From: Winogradskya consettensis | Lineage (GTDB): Bacteria; Actinomycetota; Actinomycetes; Mycobacteriales; Micromonosporaceae | Assembly: GCF_018332715.1 (NCBI RefSeq) | Contig: NZ_BOQP01000007.1 | Span: 1-64,000, forward strand | DNA: 64,000 nt | Direction of reading: 5' to 3' | In this document: piece after piece, positions 39,665-48,528 of the stretch | Layout of the letters: each line of letters starts with the position of its first letter | How positions within the stretch are numbered: position 1 is the first letter of the stretch | Program-made: the position numbers and the translations under genes | Notes under the pieces: generated by a model | What the model was told of the DNA's origin: nothing | Seen by the model: the letters and a program-made list of their open reading frames with translations, nothing else | Databases searched by the model: none

Positions 39665-40429
39665 TCAGGCGGGGATGACCGTCACGCCGTGGCGGTTCAG
39701 GGACGCGATGATGAGGTCGAGACGGGTCGTCTCCGGGTCGGCGGGGTCGACCGCGACGGGCAGGCTCCGCGCCGCGACGGCGTAGTCGGTCCAGAGCAGG
39801 TCGACTGGCTTCGGGCCGGGCAGGGCGGCGAGGAACTCCTCCCACGCCGTCCAGCACTCACCGGCGTACCCTCCGGGGCCTGCGAAGGCTTCGCCCGCCG
39901 CGCAGAAGAAGCTGGCCACGTCGCGGACCGCGTGACCGTCGAGGATGTACGGGGTCGCGCCGGCCACTACCGGAGGCCGCAATCCCTCGTCGGCGCGCAG
40001 GGATATTACTTCCACCCAGCCCTCCCGCTGGCCGACCGGGTCGGACTCCCACTGGCCTTTGCGCGTGATCGGACCCGCAGCCCAGCGGTGCCACCAGCGC
40101 TCGGCGCTTACCTGCGGGAGGACCCCCGAGGTCGCCGTGACGGCCCAGGATCCCCCGGACGCCGGGATCGCGGACGCGTTCCAGAACGGGTAGCGGCCCA
40201 TGACCGCTGACCGGCTGTCGAGGATGAGGACCTCGATGTCGCCGGTCACCTGGGCCGGTGTTGCGGGCCCGGAGAGTCCGGCGAGGTGGAAGGTCATCAC
40301 CGCGTGGGGCTCGTCGAGCAGCAGGCCCATGTCGTCCATGCTGTAGCGGCCGGTGAAGAAGTGCTCGACGCGCTCGGCGACGACGAGGTTGTCGTGGGAG
40401 GTGCCGAGGCGGAGGGCGTACCTGGTCAT
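39665..40429 (-). CDS. Protein with C-terminal barstar-like domain
   Basis: 254 aa. Residues 161-254 fit the barstar (barnase inhibitor) family: a first strand YILDG, helix RDVASFFCAAGEAF, then GGYAGECWTAWEEFLAAL, a strand with DLLWTDYAVAA, and a last strand GVTVIPA. The N-terminal 160 residues are a separate beta-rich domain I do not recognise (MTFHLAGLSGPATPAQVTGD, IEVLILDSRSAVMG). Barstar domains bind and block extracellular-type ribonucleases. No ribonuclease or toxin gene is visible nearby, so it is an orphan or a non-immunity use of the fold. ATG at 40429 has GGAGG 8 nt upstream. The glycosyltransferase gene lies 28 bp upstream on the same strand. Confidence 0.7.
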   Translation of the reverse strand: MTRYALRLGTSHDNLVVAERVEHFFTGRYSMDDMGLLLDEPHAVMTFHLAGLSGPATPAQVTGDIEVLILDSRSAVMGRYPFWNASAIPASGGSWAVTATSGVLPQVSAERWWHRWAAGPITRKGQWESDPVGQREGWVEVISLRADEGLRPPVVAGATPYILDGHAVRDVASFFCAAGEAFAGPGGYAGECWTAWEEFLAALPGPKPVDLLWTDYAVAARSLPVAVDPADPETTRLDLIIASLNRHGVTVIPA

Positions 40430-40457
40430 CTGAACGCCCTCCGCTGGGTTGGAACCG

Positions 40458-41732
40458 TCAGGCGGGGTCGGGGGTGAGGGGGATGCGGGAGAAGAGGTCG
40501 TCGAAGACGCGGCCGCGGTCGAAGGCCAGGGCGTAGTCGCGGGCTCGGATCTCTCGTTCCTTGCGTTCCTCGGCGGGCATTTCGAGGACTGCGGCGTCGA
40601 CCGCGGCGGCCAGGGCTACGACGTCGCCCGGTTCGACGATGATGGCGGTGTCGCCTACTGCTTCGCCGGTGCCGCCGGTGAGGGTGGTGATGATGGGACC
40701 ACCGCCGGCGAGCATTTTCTCAGTGAGGGCGATGCCGAAGGTCTCGACGAACTCGGGTTCGGGCTTGGTCGGGAGGACGTAGGCCGCGCAGCCACGCATG
40801 AGCAGGGCCTTTTCGGTGTCGTCGACGTCGCTGAGGAAGATGACCTGCTCGTCCTCGAGGGCCATGGCCTGGACGTGTTCGAGGGCGGGGCCGGTGCCGG
40901 CGACGACGAGTTTGACGTCGGAGCGGCAGCGCATCTGGCCGTACGCGGTGACCAGGTCGTAGATGCCTTTTGCCCGTGCGACGCGGGACAGGAACAGGAC
41001 GTAGCCGTCCCGTTCGAGGCCGCGGGCGGCGAGGGCGGCGTCGACGGCGCTCTCGTCGAGGTCGAGGTAGGCGCTGGTGTCGATCGGGGGGTAGCTGACC
41101 GTGACGCGGCGGCGGCACTGCTCGGCGAAGTGGGTGCCGCACTTCTCGTCGACCTCTTCGGCCGAGGCGATGATCTCGTCGCGGGTGTATTCCGAGACGG
41201 CCGTGAGCTCGTCGTTCGCGAGGAACGTGGTGAACAGGGCGATCGCGGCGCCGAAGCTGCCGTCGCGCAGGCAGGACTTGATGACGTTGGTGACGTCGGA
41301 GCCGACTGCCTTGGCGATCGTGTGCACGTCGGGGTCGAAGCCGGCGGCGCGGGCCGAGATGACGGCGTCCACCATGATGGCGGTGTGCGGCACCAGGTAC
41401 ATCGACAGGCAGACCGTGGGCACCGGCTCGGCGAGCAGCTCGACCAGGCGGCCGGTGAGGCCGGCCTGGTAGCGCCCGTCGGGGACCCGGTAGTCGCCGA
41501 CCGGCTCGGGGCGTTCGACCGTGATGCCCGGGCTGTAGGGCAGTAACCGGTCGAGCGGCTTCAACGGCAGACCGGCCGCTTCGAGGGCGGCGATCGGCCA
41601 GGTGAGGATCCGGACGTCGTCGAAGCCGCGGGTGAGCGCGACCTCGGCCAGGTTGCGGGCCTCACCGGAGTGACCGCAGATGACCGGGTCGGCGCGTACG
41701 GCGATGATCAGGCGACGAGGGGGGTGTTTCAT
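40458..41732 (-). CDS. GT4-type glycosyltransferase
   Basis: 424 aa, GT-B fold. The N-terminal domain has RLIIAVRADPVICGHSGEAR, where the glycogen/sucrose-synthase-like glycine loop would lie. The C-terminal domain has VLFLSRVARAKGIYDLVTAY, KLVVAGTGPALEHVQ and the family E-x7-E motif in ETFGIALTE. Retaining GT4 enzymes transfer sugars such as mannose or glucose from NDP- or GDP-sugars; the substrate is not predictable. ATG at 41732 with AGGAA 4 nt upstream. It starts 7 bp after the GH92 gene stop, so the two are almost certainly co-transcribed. Confidence 0.85.
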   Translation of the reverse strand: MKHPPRRLIIAVRADPVICGHSGEARNLAEVALTRGFDDVRILTWPIAALEAAGLPLKPLDRLLPYSPGITVERPEPVGDYRVPDGRYQAGLTGRLVELLAEPVPTVCLSMYLVPHTAIMVDAVISARAAGFDPDVHTIAKAVGSDVTNVIKSCLRDGSFGAAIALFTTFLANDELTAVSEYTRDEIIASAEEVDEKCGTHFAEQCRRRVTVSYPPIDTSAYLDLDESAVDAALAARGLERDGYVLFLSRVARAKGIYDLVTAYGQMRCRSDVKLVVAGTGPALEHVQAMALEDEQVIFLSDVDDTEKALLMRGCAAYVLPTKPEPEFVETFGIALTEKMLAGGGPIITTLTGGTGEAVGDTAIIVEPGDVVALAAAVDAAVLEMPAEERKEREIRARDYALAFDRGRVFDDLFSRIPLTPDPA

Positions 41733-41739
41733 GAGGTTC

Positions 41740-43974
41740 CTAGGGTGCGTGCAGATCCGACACTGAGGGGGGTCGCACGCCTTGCGCCCAAGCCGACGGT
41801 TCCGGACCCAGTTTCAGGTGCAACCGTCCGCCCTTGTGCACGTCGGCGGCGCTCAAGTGTGCACCATGCAAGGCTTTCCCGTTAAGGGTCGCCGACTGAA
41901 CATATTGTGTCGGCGGGGTGCGGTCGATGCCGTCGGCACCGATCGGAGTCTCCCGGTGACCGCTAGTCTCCACCACGAACTCTTGGTCACCGATCGTGAG
42001 CGCACCGCGTTCGAAAGCGGGGGCGTTGATCAGGAACAGGTTCTGGCCCGCGACCGGGAACAGCCCGAGTGACGCCCACACGTACCAGGAGGAGAGGCCG
42101 CCGGAGTCGTCGTTGCCGGGCAGGCCACCGCGGCCCGTGCCGAACTGCCACGTGAGGGCGGCGTTGACCACCTCGGCCGTACGGTCGGGGCGCCCGGCGT
42201 AGTGATAGGACCAGGGTGCTTCCATGTCGGGCTCGTTGTTGAGGCCCTCGAACCTGTTCAGGGCGAAGCCGTGGCGCATCTCGGCCGGCAGCGGGCGCAC
42301 CCCGGGCTGTGTGACGGGGGCTGCGCCGTAGCCGAAGAACTGGTCGAGCATGTCGATGAACGTCTTGTCGCCGCCGGCGAGGGCGATCCGGGCGGCCATG
42401 TCGTGCACGAGGCGGAACGAGTAGTTCCATTTGCCGCCCTCGTAGAACGACGAGTCGAGCAGCAGCCCGGTGGCCGGGTCGAACGCGTTGATCCAGCCGC
42501 GGCTCAGGTCGGCGAGGTCGTCGGCGAGGCGGTGGTCGTTGAGGGCACGGGCCACCTGCGCGGTGCAGTGATGGGCGTACGCGAGGTCGAGCGTGTGCGT
42601 GATCGGGTGTACGACGCCGTGCTCGAAGAAGTCCTCGCCGTACATCCGGCGCAGGTCGTCGACCATGTGGACGAGCGCCCAGCTCCAGTCGATGCTCTGC
42701 GGGCGGAGAGCGTACGCATCGGCCAATGCAGTGTGCGCGAGTGCGCTCGCCTGCCGGAAGAACCGGTCCGCACCGCGCGCCATCCGGTAGCCGATCGGGA
42801 AGTTGCCCTCCTCCTCGCAGACCCGGATGAGCGATTCGAGGATCGCGGTGTGGCGTTCCGGGGCGATGGCGGCGATCAGCGGGAGCTGGGTCTTGTAGAT
42901 GTCCCACATCGTGCAGATGTCGAACGCGTAGGGCCCGGAGGTGGGCCAGAACGGGCTCTCGTCATCGGCGACGCACGGTTTGATCAGGGAGTGGTAGAGC
43001 GCGGTCGACATGACCGTGCGGCGTGCCGTGGTGCCGCCCTCGACCTGGACCTTGCCGACGGTGTCCCGCCAGCGGTCGCGGGTGTCGGCGTGCACGGTGT
43101 CGAACGCGGGACGCGTCTGGCCGCATTCGCGCTCGAGGTTCTTGCGGGCCTGCTCGTGGCCGCGCAGGGAGAAGCCGAGGCGCACCTCGATGGTCTGGCC
43201 GGCGGCGGCGGGGCCCATGAAGATGAGGCCGAACGGGCGCAGCGTGGTGTGCCGGATGCTGTCGAAGTCGAGGCGGGTGCCGCCGTCGACGAGGCGGCGG
43301 TCGTACCAGAGCATCTGGCGCCAGCCGGGGCTGTCGACCTCGATGTAGACGGAGAGCGGGACGCCCTCCATGACGACGGTGCCCTGCGCGCAGCCGTACC
43401 CCATGCTCTCGACCTGGGCCCGCAGCGGGACCGTGCGGCCGAGATCGATGGACAGCCCGCCGATGGACAGGTCGATGACCACGCGGGCGCTGCGCTGCTC
43501 GGGGAACGTGTAGCGGTGCACGGCGACCTTCTCGCCGACGGTGATCTCGCTGCGCACGCCCGTGTCGAGCGTCGCCGCGTAGTAGCCGGGGGTGGCGACC
43601 TCGTCGTGCAGCGGCCAGGACTGGCCGAGCTCGTCGAGCGGCTGCACCATCGGCGTCACGCGGACATAGTTGTAATACTTGCGGATCGCGCCGGTGCCGG
43701 ACTGCTGAAAATGCGTGAAGCCCGAGGCCTGGAGCCGGTCGAACATCTCCTCGGGCAGGCCCTCGGTGCCCTTCTTGTAACGCCCGTAGCCGGTCGGGTA
43801 GGCACCGGAGTAGGCGCAGGCCGAGACCATGCCCAGTGGTGAGGTGGCGCCCGGGTGGGTGTTGCCGACCTGAGGTTTCGGCCACCACCAGCTCGCGGCG
43901 AGGCCGTGCGACCGCGGCAGGTCGGTCGCCGCGGTGCCGATGAAGGGATCTATGTGGTCGAAGATCTCAACAAT
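41740..43974 (-). CDS. GH92 family alpha-mannosidase-like glycoside hydrolase; non-canonical start
   Basis: About 744 aa. The conserved GH92 N-terminus is present: DPFIGTAATDLP, then QVGNTHPGATSPLGM, ACAYSGAYPTGYGRY; later PGNDDSGGLSSWYVWASLGL marks the C-terminal GH92 region. GH92 enzymes are calcium-dependent inverting exo-alpha-mannosidases. The first canonical start is ATG 43830, but this would delete the conserved GNTHPGAT block. The frame stays open upstream to a TAG at 43975-43977, with only ATT (43974), ATC, ATA or CTG codons available. ATT gives an N-terminus that aligns with the expected M-V-x-x-F-x-x-I-D-P. No signal peptide, so cytosolic. It forms an operon with the glycosyltransferase. 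Confidence 0.8.
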   Translation of the reverse strand: MVEIFDHIDPFIGTAATDLPRSHGLAASWWWPKPQVGNTHPGATSPLGMVSACAYSGAYPTGYGRYKKGTEGLPEEMFDRLQASGFTHFQQSGTGAIRKYYNYVRVTPMVQPLDELGQSWPLHDEVATPGYYAATLDTGVRSEITVGEKVAVHRYTFPEQRSARVVIDLSIGGLSIDLGRTVPLRAQVESMGYGCAQGTVVMEGVPLSVYIEVDSPGWRQMLWYDRRLVDGGTRLDFDSIRHTTLRPFGLIFMGPAAAGQTIEVRLGFSLRGHEQARKNLERECGQTRPAFDTVHADTRDRWRDTVGKVQVEGGTTARRTVMSTALYHSLIKPCVADDESPFWPTSGPYAFDICTMWDIYKTQLPLIAAIAPERHTAILESLIRVCEEEGNFPIGYRMARGADRFFRQASALAHTALADAYALRPQSIDWSWALVHMVDDLRRMYGEDFFEHGVVHPITHTLDLAYAHHCTAQVARALNDHRLADDLADLSRGWINAFDPATGLLLDSSFYEGGKWNYSFRLVHDMAARIALAGGDKTFIDMLDQFFGYGAAPVTQPGVRPLPAEMRHGFALNRFEGLNNEPDMEAPWSYHYAGRPDRTAEVVNAALTWQFGTGRGGLPGNDDSGGLSSWYVWASLGLFPVAGQNLFLINAPAFERGALTIGDQEFVVETSGHRETPIGADGIDRTPPTQYVQSATLNGKALHGAHLSAADVHKGGRLHLKLGPEPSAWAQGVRPPSVSDLHAP

Positions 43975-43981
43975 CTACCCA

Positions 43982-44033
43982 GATCCGGCCCCGCAACTGG
44001 TTACAACAAGGTTAACCAGCTGCGGGCCGGATC
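43982..44033 (-). terminator. Strong hairpin between SDR and GH92 genes
   Basis: Arms 43982-44003 and 44012-44033 (GATCCGGCCC... with its complement, two small bulges) enclose an 8-nt loop. It lies downstream of the 11-gene sugar operon and only 7 nt before the proposed GH92 ATT codon. There is no T-run, so it is either an intrinsic-like terminator of the operon or a 5'-leader structure controlling GH92 translation. Confidence 0.6.
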
Positions 44034-44111
44034 ACGTTCAGCGGCCGTCCAGGAGGGTATAAAGGCCGGTCCGGGGACTGCTTGCCCTCGTCATGAATCC
44101 GTAACCTGCCC

Positions 44112-44858
44112 TCACCGGGGCAGCCGCAGGCCGGACATGCCACCGTCCACCGCGAGGGACATGCCGGTGGTCGCGGAGGACTCCGGTGCCGCCAGGTACG
44201 CCACCGCGGTCGCCACCTCCTCAGCGGTGACCAGGCGGCCGGTCGGCTGACGCGCCGCCAGCCGGGCTTTCTCGCCGGAGGGATCGTCGGTGCGCGCGAG
44301 CAGGCGGGCCACCCAGGGCGTGTCGACCGTACCCGGCGCGACGCAGTTGACCCGGATGCCCTCGCCGACCAGGTCCGCGGCCATGGCCAGGGTCAGCGCG
44401 TGCACGGCACCCTTCGACGCGCAGTACAGGGCGCGCTGCACGAGCCCGGCGGTCGCGGCGATCGAGGAGGTGTTGACGATCGCCGCGTGGTTGCTGCGCC
44501 GCAGGTACGGCAGGACGGCGGCGGTGGTCCGGGCGACACCGACGACGTTGATGTCGAGCACCCGCTGCCACTCGTCGTCGTCGTTGGCCTCCACCGTACC
44601 GACGGCGCTGATCCCGGCGTTGTTGATCAGGATGTCGATGCCGCCGAACTCGGCCGCGACCCGGGCCGCCGCCCGTTCGAGCGAGCCGCGGTCGGCAACG
44701 TCGGCGACAACCGGCAGCAGTCCGTCCGCGGGCTTGCCGGGATCGAGGTCGAGGACGCCGACGCGCGCGCCCCGGGCCCGGAACTCGGCGGTGACGGCCG
44801 CGCCGATGCCGGAGCCGCCGCCGGTGACGACCGCGACCAGTGTGTCCATCGAAGCCAT
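44112..44858 (-). CDS. SDR oxidoreductase, probable 2-keto-3-deoxy-L-fuconate dehydrogenase
   Basis: 248 aa classical SDR: TGGGSGIG nucleotide-binding loop, NNAG, NTSSIAA (catalytic Ser) and YCASK (Tyr, Lys). It is the last gene of the leftward sugar operon, 12 bp after the AOR-like gene. In the non-phosphorylative L-fucose pathway an SDR oxidises 2-keto-3-deoxy-L-fuconate at C4 to the 2,4-diketo acid, the substrate of the hydrolase encoded at 47692. The pathway assignment comes from context; L-fucose 1-dehydrogenase is the main alternative. ATG 44858 has GAGGAA 5 nt upstream. Confidence 0.8.
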   Translation of the reverse strand: MASMDTLVAVVTGGGSGIGAAVTAEFRARGARVGVLDLDPGKPADGLLPVVADVADRGSLERAAARVAAEFGGIDILINNAGISAVGTVEANDDDEWQRVLDINVVGVARTTAAVLPYLRRSNHAAIVNTSSIAATAGLVQRALYCASKGAVHALTLAMAADLVGEGIRVNCVAPGTVDTPWVARLLARTDDPSGEKARLAARQPTGRLVTAEEVATAVAYLAAPESSATTGMSLAVDGGMSGLRLPR

Positions 44859-44870
44859 GGTGGTTCCTCT

Positions 44871-46424
44871 CTAGGAGAACAGGTGGTCGTGCAGGTCCTG
44901 GGCGGCGGCGGTGAACGCGTCCCGGTCGAGGACCGCCCCGGCGTACCGTCCGCCGGCCCGGACCGGCTCGGTGAAGAACAGATCGGGCAGGGTCCCGATT
45001 CTTTCGACGCCCAGCCCCGCGTTGATCTCGTACTGCAGGCGGAGCCGGGTGGCGCCGAGGGCCAGGACATCGGGGCGGCGACCGGTCACCGCTTCGACGA
45101 GGTCGGTGACGCGGCGCAGGGAGAGCGGCCGGGTCGGGGTCGCCGCGAAGACACATACGCCGAGCGCGTCGAGCCCGCTCCACAACCGCATCAGCTGGGC
45201 GGTGCGGTGCACGTCCAGCTCACCGCGCGGCCGGGGAACCCGCACGCCGAGCTGCGCCAACTCGGAATACGCCGAGGGAATGCCCTCGGCGGGGTCGAAG
45301 TCGAGGTCGTGCTCCACGATGTCGTAGCGCGGGCCGATCGGCGCGACCACGTAGGCCAGTCCCAGGTTCGGCTGCACACGCGGGTCGAACGGCGGGATCG
45401 CGACGCCGCGGACTTTAAGCGTCCCGGCGGCATCGACCGGGTCGGTGCCCTGCTGCTCGTGGACGCTCAACTGCGGCCAAGGGTTCGGGTCGCCACGGTT
45501 GGGGCCGAGTATGGCGAGGGCTTCCTGGTGCAGGCCGGCACCGGCGTACACCTTGATGCAGTCGGTCGGGCAGCCCGGGCAGGCCGCGACGGTCGCGCCA
45601 CGGGCGATCTCCTCGGGTACGGTGCCGACTCCCCCGCCGCGGCTGGTATCGGTGAACTGGGCCACGGGTGCGTATCCGGGTTCGCCGCTCCACACGCCGA
45701 AGCCGGGCATGCCTTGTTGCCAGGTCGAGAGGCCGTCGGTGCGGGATGCTTCGGCGTACTCGGCGGCGATGGTCGCCACGGTGGCCGGGTCCGCGACCGG
45801 GGGGACCGCGTCGCCCACGCACACCACGGCCTTGACGTTCTTACGACCGAGGACGGCTCCGAGACCCAGTCGCGGCAGTGGATGGTGCCGGCAGGTGATG
45901 ATCGAGGCGTACGGGACCCCGCGCTCCCCCGCCGGTCCTATCACCGCCACCGCGGCATCAGCCCCGTAGCGTTCCAGCAGCCTGTCGGTTGCCGGGCCGG
46001 TCGTCAGCCCCCAGATGTCGGCCGCCGGTTCGAGGCGCGCGGCGCCCTTCGTGACCACTATGCAGACCGGGTGCGGGGCGCGACCGTAGAGCACGATCCC
46101 GGTGACGCCGGCTTTCCGCAGCCCTGCCGCGTACGGTCCCTCGGCCCTGGTCTCGGCCACTCCCCCGGACAGCGGCGACAACCCGACGGCCGCGCAACGC
46201 GCCGTCCCGGGCGCCCCCGCACCGGCCACAGTTCCGGCAACGATCGCCAACGGCGCTTCTGCCGCTGCGTCCAGAGCCCGCTCATCCACAACCCGGTCTT
46301 GCACAGCCCGCTCGGCGGCGGCGAGCGTGTGCCGCGCGGCTGCGACCGGACCGTCGTAGTCGCCGTCGACATCCGGGACATCGGGAATCGGAGAGCCGTC
46401 GAGGCTGACCGTGATCAGGCCCAC
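44871..46424 (-). CDS. Aldehyde:ferredoxin oxidoreductase (AOR) family protein, short form
   Basis: 517 aa. Conserved AOR blocks: [20 protein letters not shown], then [19 protein letters not shown], and [17 protein letters not shown] (normally GGLGAVMGSKNLKA). The [4Fe-4S] ligands C-x2-C-x3-C are Cys282, Cys285 and Cys289, with a candidate fourth ligand Cys424 in LDALGVC. AORs carry a tungsto- or molybdo-bispterin and oxidise aldehydes with ferredoxin as acceptor. It is shorter than the usual 600 residues and lacks the normal GYxGxxLxVDL N-terminus. GTG at 46424 overlaps the fuconate dehydratase stop by 10 bp. A metal-pterin AOR inside an aerobic actinomycete sugar operon is unusual; an aldehyde from sugar breakdown is its likely substrate. 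Confidence 0.82.
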   Translation of the reverse strand: MGLITVSLDGSPIPDVPDVDGDYDGPVAAARHTLAAAERAVQDRVVDERALDAAAEAPLAIVAGTVAGAGAPGTARCAAVGLSPLSGGVAETRAEGPYAAGLRKAGVTGIVLYGRAPHPVCIVVTKGAARLEPAADIWGLTTGPATDRLLERYGADAAVAVIGPAGERGVPYASIITCRHHPLPRLGLGAVLGRKNVKAVVCVGDAVPPVADPATVATIAAEYAEASRTDGLSTWQQGMPGFGVWSGEPGYAPVAQFTDTSRGGGVGTVPEEIARGATVAACPGCPTDCIKVYAGAGLHQEALAILGPNRGDPNPWPQLSVHEQQGTDPVDAAGTLKVRGVAIPPFDPRVQPNLGLAYVVAPIGPRYDIVEHDLDFDPAEGIPSAYSELAQLGVRVPRPRGELDVHRTAQLMRLWSGLDALGVCVFAATPTRPLSLRRVTDLVEAVTGRRPDVLALGATRLRLQYEINAGLGVERIGTLPDLFFTEPVRAGGRYAGAVLDRDAFTAAAQDLHDHLFS

Positions 46425-47695
46425 GCGGGCCCGTTCGGGAACGAGTAGCGCTCCAGCGACGCCGCCTTCATCCGGGCGGAGAAGCCGGGCGCGACCGGCG
46501 CCTGGTAAGCGCCGCGCCGAATGACGACCGGGTCCTCGAAGTGCTCATGAAGGTGGTCGACGTACTCGATAACTCTGTCCTGCAGGCTGGCCGAGACGGC
46601 GACGTAGTCGAACATGGACAGGTGCTGGACCAGCTCGCACAGCCCGACCCCACCGGCGTGCGGGCAGACGGGTTTGCCGAACTTCGCGGCCAGCAGCAGG
46701 ATCGCGAGGTTCTCGTTGACGCCGGCGACCCGGCACGCGTCGATCTGCACGACGTCGATCGCCTCGGCCTGGAGCAGCTGCTTGAAGATGATCCGGTTCT
46801 GGGCGTGCTCCCCGGTGGCGACCTTGATGCCGGATGATCCGAGCCCGCGCCGGATCGCGGCATGGCCGAGCACGTCGTCGGGGCTGGTGGGCTCCTCGAT
46901 CCACCACGGATGGTACGGAGCGAGCGCGCGCATCCAGTCCAGCGCGGGCCCGACGTCCCAGCGTTGGTTGGCGTCGACGGCGATGCGGATGTCGTCGCCG
47001 ACCGCGCGGCGGGCCAGGGCGAGACGGCGTACGTCGTCGTCCAGGTTGTCGCCGACCTTGAGTTTGATCTGGGTGTAGCCGTCGGCGACCGCCTCACGGG
47101 CCAGGCGCACCAGCTTGTCGTCGGAGTAGCCGAGCCAGCCGGGTGATGTCGTGTACGCGGGATAGCCGTGCTCGCTCAGGTGGGCGATCCGCTGCTCGCG
47201 GCCGGGCCGGGCCTTCTCCAGCAGGTCGAGTGCTTCGGCCGGGGTGAGGGCGTCGGTGAGGTAGCGCCAGTCGACGAGGTCGACGATCTGGTCCGGGGTC
47301 AGGTCGCTGAGCAGGCGCCACAGCGGTTTCCCGGCGGCGGTGGCGGCGAGGTCCCAGGCGGCGTTGATGAGGGCGGCGGCGGCGAGGTGGACGACGCCTT
47401 TCTCGGGGCCGAGCCAGCGGATCTGGGAGTCGTGGGTGAGCCTGCGGGCGAATTCGCCGAGGTCCGCCGCGTCGCGTCCGAGGACCATGGGGGCGAGGGC
47501 GTCGATCGCGGCGCGGCAGACCTCGTTGCCGCGGCCGATGGTGAACGTGAATCCGTGCCCTTCGAGCCCCTCCTCGGTGCGCAGTACGACGTACGCGGCG
47601 GAGTAGTCGGGGTCGGGGTTCATGGCGTCGGAGCCGTCGAGCTCGCGGGAGGTCGGGAAGCGGACGTCGTACGTGTCGACCGCAGTGATCTTCAT
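46415..47695 (-). CDS. L-fuconate dehydratase (enolase superfamily)
   Basis: 426 aa, close to the usual length of fuconate dehydratases. The long N-terminal capping domain begins [20 protein letters not shown], typical of FucD. Barrel residues: K-x-K in [11 protein letters not shown], Asp in [10 protein letters not shown], Glu in [10 protein letters not shown], Glu in [10 protein letters not shown], Asp in VVQIDACR and His in [15 protein letters not shown]. It should dehydrate L-fuconate to 2-keto-3-deoxy-L-fuconate. ATG 47695 overlaps the stop of the hydrolase gene (ATGA); apparent coding upstream in this frame is out of frame with that gene and was rejected. Confidence 0.88.
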   Translation of the reverse strand: MKITAVDTYDVRFPTSRELDGSDAMNPDPDYSAAYVVLRTEEGLEGHGFTFTIGRGNEVCRAAIDALAPMVLGRDAADLGEFARRLTHDSQIRWLGPEKGVVHLAAAALINAAWDLAATAAGKPLWRLLSDLTPDQIVDLVDWRYLTDALTPAEALDLLEKARPGREQRIAHLSEHGYPAYTTSPGWLGYSDDKLVRLAREAVADGYTQIKLKVGDNLDDDVRRLALARRAVGDDIRIAVDANQRWDVGPALDWMRALAPYHPWWIEEPTSPDDVLGHAAIRRGLGSSGIKVATGEHAQNRIIFKQLLQAEAIDVVQIDACRVAGVNENLAILLLAAKFGKPVCPHAGGVGLCELVQHLSMFDYVAVSASLQDRVIEYVDHLHEHFEDPVVIRRGAYQAPVAPGFSARMKAASLERYSFPNGPAWA

Positions 47696-48528
47696 AGGGC
47701 GGCATCCCGCAGGACGCTGCGCTGGCGGCCCAGCCCGTCGATCTCGATCTCCATCACGTCGCCGGCCGACAGGTACGGGAAGCGGCCGGACAGCGCCACG
47801 CCCTGCGGGGTCCCGGTGTTGATCAGGTCTCCCGGTTCGAGGACGGTGTACTGCGAGAGGTGCCAGATCAGGTAGGGGACGTCGAAGATCATGTCGGCGG
47901 TGCCGGAGTTCTGCCGGGGTTCGCCGTTGACCCAGCTGCGCAGCCCGAGCTTGCCGGGGTCGCCGGTCTCGTCGGGGGTGACCAGCCACGGTCCGAGCGG
48001 GTTGAACGTCTCGCACGACTTGCCCTTGGACCATTGGCCGCCGGAGTCGTCGAGCTGGAAGGTCCGCTCGGAGACGTCGTTGGACAGCACGAATCCGGCG
48101 ATGTGCGCGGCGGCGGCCTCGGGAGAGTCGAGATAGCGGGCGGTCTTACCGATCACCACCCCGAGTTCGACCTCCCAGTCGGTGCGCGTGGAGCCGCGCG
48201 GAATCAGCACGTCGTCGTCCGGGCCGACCACCGTGCCGGGGGCTTTGTAGAACATGATCGGGGTCGTCGGCGGGGTGGCACCGGATTCGGCGGCGTGGGC
48301 CGCGTAGTTCTGCCCGATGCACAGCACGACGCCGGGCCGCGCGATCGGGGCGCCGAGCCGCTGCCCGGTGATGTCCACCTCGGTCAGGCCGGTCACGGTG
48401 GATACGCCGCCGGCGGCGAGGAACGCGCCGGTGATGTCGGGGGTGACCGGGGTCAGGTCGTAGAACCGCCCGCCGAGGCCGGCGACGGGCTTCTCCTGGC
48501 CGGCGGGACCGACTCGCAGGTATTTCAC
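47692..48528 (-). CDS. FAH-family hydrolase, probable 2,4-diketo-3-deoxy-L-fuconate hydrolase
   Basis: 278 aa. The fumarylacetoacetase fold is clear: [17 protein letters not shown], metal ligands in [11 protein letters not shown] (E-x-E) and SNDVSER (Asp), then [20 protein letters not shown] and [16 protein letters not shown]. In L-fucose oxidation this family cleaves 2,4-diketo-3-deoxy-L-fuconate to pyruvate and L-lactate. GTG at 48528 overlaps the lactonase stop (GTGA), and its stop overlaps the next start, so translation is coupled on both sides. Confidence 0.85.
   Translation of the reverse strand: MKYLRVGPAGQEKPVAGLGGRFYDLTPVTPDITGAFLAAGGVSTVTGLTEVDITGQRLGAPIARPGVVLCIGQNYAAHAAESGATPPTTPIMFYKAPGTVVGPDDDVLIPRGSTRTDWEVELGVVIGKTARYLDSPEAAAAHIAGFVLSNDVSERTFQLDDSGGQWSKGKSCETFNPLGPWLVTPDETGDPGKLGLRSWVNGEPRQNSGTADMIFDVPYLIWHLSQYTVLEPGDLINTGTPQGVALSGRFPYLSAGDVMEIEIDGLGRQRSVLRDAAL

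Noticed and set aside
46415..48034. 539-aa version of the fuconate dehydratase
   Set aside because: The N-terminal extra residues read the FAH-family gene out of frame; the true start at 47695 is coupled by ATGA.
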